Shown here in pieces: positions 62,163 to 64,000 of a stretch of 64,000 nucleotides of DNA. The stretch lies in the NCBI GenBank assembly GCA_002690865.1, contig NZGG01000037.1, positions 1 to 64,000 of the forward strand, read 5' to 3'. The DNA is from Gammaproteobacteria bacterium. GTDB taxonomy: Bacteria; Pseudomonadota; Gammaproteobacteria; Pseudomonadales; Azotimanducaceae. The notes beneath the pieces are model-generated. The model had not been told where the DNA came from. It ran no database searches and saw only the letters and a list, made by a program, of their open reading frames with translations. A program made the position numbers and the translations under genes. How positions within the stretch are numbered: position 1 is the first letter of the stretch; each line of letters begins with the position of its first letter.

Positions 62163-62939
62163 TTACTCTTGTATATTAAGACGAACTAACTCTCTCAAAC
62201 CTATAAGAATTAAATCTGGAACAACTTTATCGAAAAGATTCTCACGGTTAAATAATTGGGCGAAACCACCAGTGCCTATAACTACGGGGTGTTCAGTCGA
62301 AAATTCCTCTTCAGAAATTCTTTTAATCAATTCCCGTACCATACCAACATTTGACCAGTAGAGACCAGCCTGGATACTTTCTATAGTCGATCTTCCAATA
62401 GCTGTTTCTGGCGGGGTAATCTCTACAGAAGGTAATTGGGCAGTATTTTCCTCCAGGGCTCTCATAGAGAGATTCAATCCTGGGATAATATTGCCTCCAA
62501 GGAACTCTTTTTTATAGCTGATAGCACATATTGTAGTCGCGGTCCCGAAGTCCGCTACTATAATATTTCGTTCCGGATATAATTTTAGGGCTCCAACAGC
62601 ATCTGCTATCCGATCTGCACCAACCTCTCGCGGATCACGATAAAGAATTTTTAGTCCTGTTTTCGTGCCCGGCCTAAGTATAAGTGGCTCAATACTAAAG
62701 TACTTCTGGCAAGTGGCACGCAAGGAATAGAGCAAATCAGGGACAACGCAACAAATTGCAACCCTATTAATACTCTCTGGGTCAATATCATTCTCTCGTA
62801 GCACGGTACGAAAGAATACACCCAGTTCATCTGACGAACTACGCAACTGCGATGTACGACGGAAGGTTAACTCTAAGTTTTCGCTATCAAATACTCCTCC
62901 GAAAATCTGAGAATTTCCTACATCCAGGCAAAGTATCAC
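62163..62939 (-). CDS. coaX: Type III pantothenate kinase
   Basis: First step of CoA synthesis from pantothenate, 258 residues. LDVGNSQIFGGVF is the ATP loop, GADRIADAVGA near residue 105 binds pantothenate, and VADFGTATTICAI near 130 holds the second Asp. The type III enzyme is insensitive to CoA feedback. It overlaps panC by 4 bp, placing panB-panC-coaX in one operon. Confidence 0.95.
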   Translation of the reverse strand: MILCLDVGNSQIFGGVFDSENLELTFRRTSQLRSSSDELGVFFRTVLRENDIDPESINRVAICCVVPDLLYSLRATCQKYFSIEPLILRPGTKTGLKILYRDPREVGADRIADAVGALKLYPERNIIVADFGTATTICAISYKKEFLGGNIIPGLNLSMRALEENTAQLPSVEITPPETAIGRSTIESIQAGLYWSNVGMVRELIKRISEEEFSTEHPVVIGTGGFAQLFNRENLFDKVVPDLILIGLRELVRLNIQE

Positions 62940-63703
62940 GTCATTAGCTCAACATTATCTATAAGTCGAATAGATGGATCGGTACCGATTTTAGCTGCAA
63001 TAAAGCGCCGACCAAATTTTGTTTGAACATACTCAACATCAAAACCTTCTTTTGTTAACTTTAATCTCACCTCATCATCACTGCTTTTACTACTTATCAA
63101 CTCATAGATCAGAGGCGCTTTTATCCGTTGACAACTACTAAGATTCAAATTGCGTGAGCTTAAGGCTAATCCATCGGGGTCCCTTACAATTGGACATGGA
63201 ATGATTTCTACATCGAGGAAAAATGCTTCTACCATATCTTTTATAAGCGAATATTGTTGATAGTCTTTCTCACCAAAATAAGCTCTATTGGGCCGTACGA
63301 TATTCAGCAATTTCATTACAACAGTCAATACGCCAACAAAATGTCCAGATCTATATGCACCGCACATCTCATATGAGAAGTCTTTCTCTGTAATTTCGTA
63401 ACGGAAACTATCCGGATACATCTGCGTAAGCTTCGGAAGAAGAAGCGCGTCAACCCCAAGAAATTCAAGTTTCTCACTATCCTTCAAAAGAGTTTCTGGA
63501 TAAGCCTCAAGATCTTCATTGCTATCAAACTGGGTTGGATTGACATAAATACTTACAACTGTATTTTTATTTTCTCTTAGACTTCGCTTTACCAACGATT
63601 CATGACCGTCATGTAACGCGCCCATAGTGGGTACGAACCCCAGAGGACCATCTAAGGATTGTCTTTTATTCATAAAGTCAGTAATCGAATCGAAAACTCT
63701 CAT
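62936..63703 (-). CDS. panC: Pantothenate synthetase
   Basis: Joins pantoate and beta-alanine, 255 residues, shorter than E. coli (283) because of a reduced C-terminal domain. PTMGALHDGHESLV is the HxGH ATP site, SIYVNPTQFDSNEDL follows, and VRDPDGLALSSRN is the KMSKS-like loop. Ends with IRLIDNVEL as the family does. Overlaps panB and coaX by 4 bp each. Confidence 0.96.
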   Translation of the reverse strand: MRVFDSITDFMNKRQSLDGPLGFVPTMGALHDGHESLVKRSLRENKNTVVSIYVNPTQFDSNEDLEAYPETLLKDSEKLEFLGVDALLLPKLTQMYPDSFRYEITEKDFSYEMCGAYRSGHFVGVLTVVMKLLNIVRPNRAYFGEKDYQQYSLIKDMVEAFFLDVEIIPCPIVRDPDGLALSSRNLNLSSCQRIKAPLIYELISSKSSDDEVRLKLTKEGFDVEYVQTKFGRRFIAAKIGTDPSIRLIDNVELMT

Positions 63704-64000
63704 CCATAAGTTTCCGTAAGAGCTGGAAAAGATTTACTTCTCACATCATCGTGAAAACTATTCAAAGCATGAGTTATTAACTCACTACTATTCGCATATT
63801 TCCGCAGAAATTTTGGAGAAAAATCTGGATCAACGCCGAGCATATCATGCAATACTAAAACCTGACCATCGGTATGAGGGCCTGCACCGATACCAATTGT
63901 CGGCACAGAAACACTCTTAGATATGCAATCCCCGAGTTTATTTGGGATACATTCAAGTACAATACCAAAACAGCCTGCCTGCTCTAGTTGATTAGCATCA
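63700..64000 (-). CDS. panB: Ketopantoate hydroxymethyltransferase, 5' part cut by the window edge
   Basis: First committed step to pantoate. Only the last 99 residues are in the window: DANQLEQAGCFGIVLEC from the edge, then IGIGAGPHTDGQVLVLHDML and the C-terminal helix. This is the usual PanB order and there is no internal stop. The frame is open to the window edge, so the true start lies upstream of position 64000. Confidence 0.93.
   Translation of the reverse strand, partial: DANQLEQAGCFGIVLECIPNKLGDCISKSVSVPTIGIGAGPHTDGQVLVLHDMLGVDPDFSPKFLRKYANSSELITHALNSFHDDVRSKSFPALTETYG

Overview
This is an AT-rich stretch (roughly 40% G+C by eye) of a gammaproteobacterial chromosome. Almost every gene is a core housekeeping gene, and the order follows the arrangement known from Pseudomonas and its relatives: ampG-yajQ, ampE-ampD-nadC-pilA-pilD-coaE-yacG, argJ-secA, the division and cell wall (dcw) cluster, rsmI-lpoA-dolP, sspBA-petCBA-rpsI-rplM-zapE-hisD-murA-ibaG, lptCAB-rpoN-ptsN-rapZ-ptsO-darP, yhdP-rng-maf-mreDCB, gatCAB, and a panB-panC-coaX end. 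Intergenic gaps are short, 1 to 11 bp overlaps are common, and starts at GTG or TTG are frequent. The organism makes an outer membrane (lpxC, lptCAB, lpoA, dolP, yhdP), respires through a bc1 complex (petABC), makes peptidoglycan with meso-diaminopimelate (MurE DNPR motif), and imports and adenosylates B12. I infer a free-living, compacted, perhaps marine gammaproteobacterium; the exact lineage cannot be told from this window.

Layout. 1-7 kb: muropeptide recycling (ampG, ampE, ampD), YajQ, two B12 genes, an aspartic protease, nadC and two small genes. 7.0-7.6 kb: a gene-poor patch with a decayed coding relic next to tRNA-Thr(CGT). 7.7-10.1 kb: a type IV pilin, prepilin peptidase, coaE and yacG. 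10.1-28.7 kb: a long run on the minus strand with argJ, secA, an M23 peptidase, lpxC and the dcw cluster back to mraZ, with a sigma70-type promoter and a MraZ operator. 28.9-30.1 kb: RNase P RNA and rsmI. 30.2-41.3 kb: lpoA, dolP, ssp, bc1, ribosomal proteins, zapE, hisD, murA and ibaG. 41.5-47.2 kb: LPS transport, rpoN and a visibly decaying nitrogen PTS. 47.2-59.1 kb: yhdP, rng, maf, mreBCD and gatCAB. 59-62 kb: three less familiar genes, among them a helix-hairpin-helix/membrane fusion. 62.2-64 kb: pantothenate and CoA synthesis.

The strongest signals are what is missing or degraded inside otherwise conserved gene strings. The dcw cluster lacks ddl, murF, mraY and murG, which are the consecutive steps from tripeptide to lipid II. 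ptsN has lost its phosphorylated histidine and its normal start. ptsO survives as a 52-residue remnant with a clean internal deletion, still overlapping both neighbours. hpf is gone from between rpoN and ptsN, and pilB and pilC are gone from between pilA and pilD. MreC seems to lack any ATG, GTG or TTG start ahead of its membrane anchor, and FtsI carries SSQ where SxN is expected. Whether the missing genes sit elsewhere in the genome cannot be seen here.
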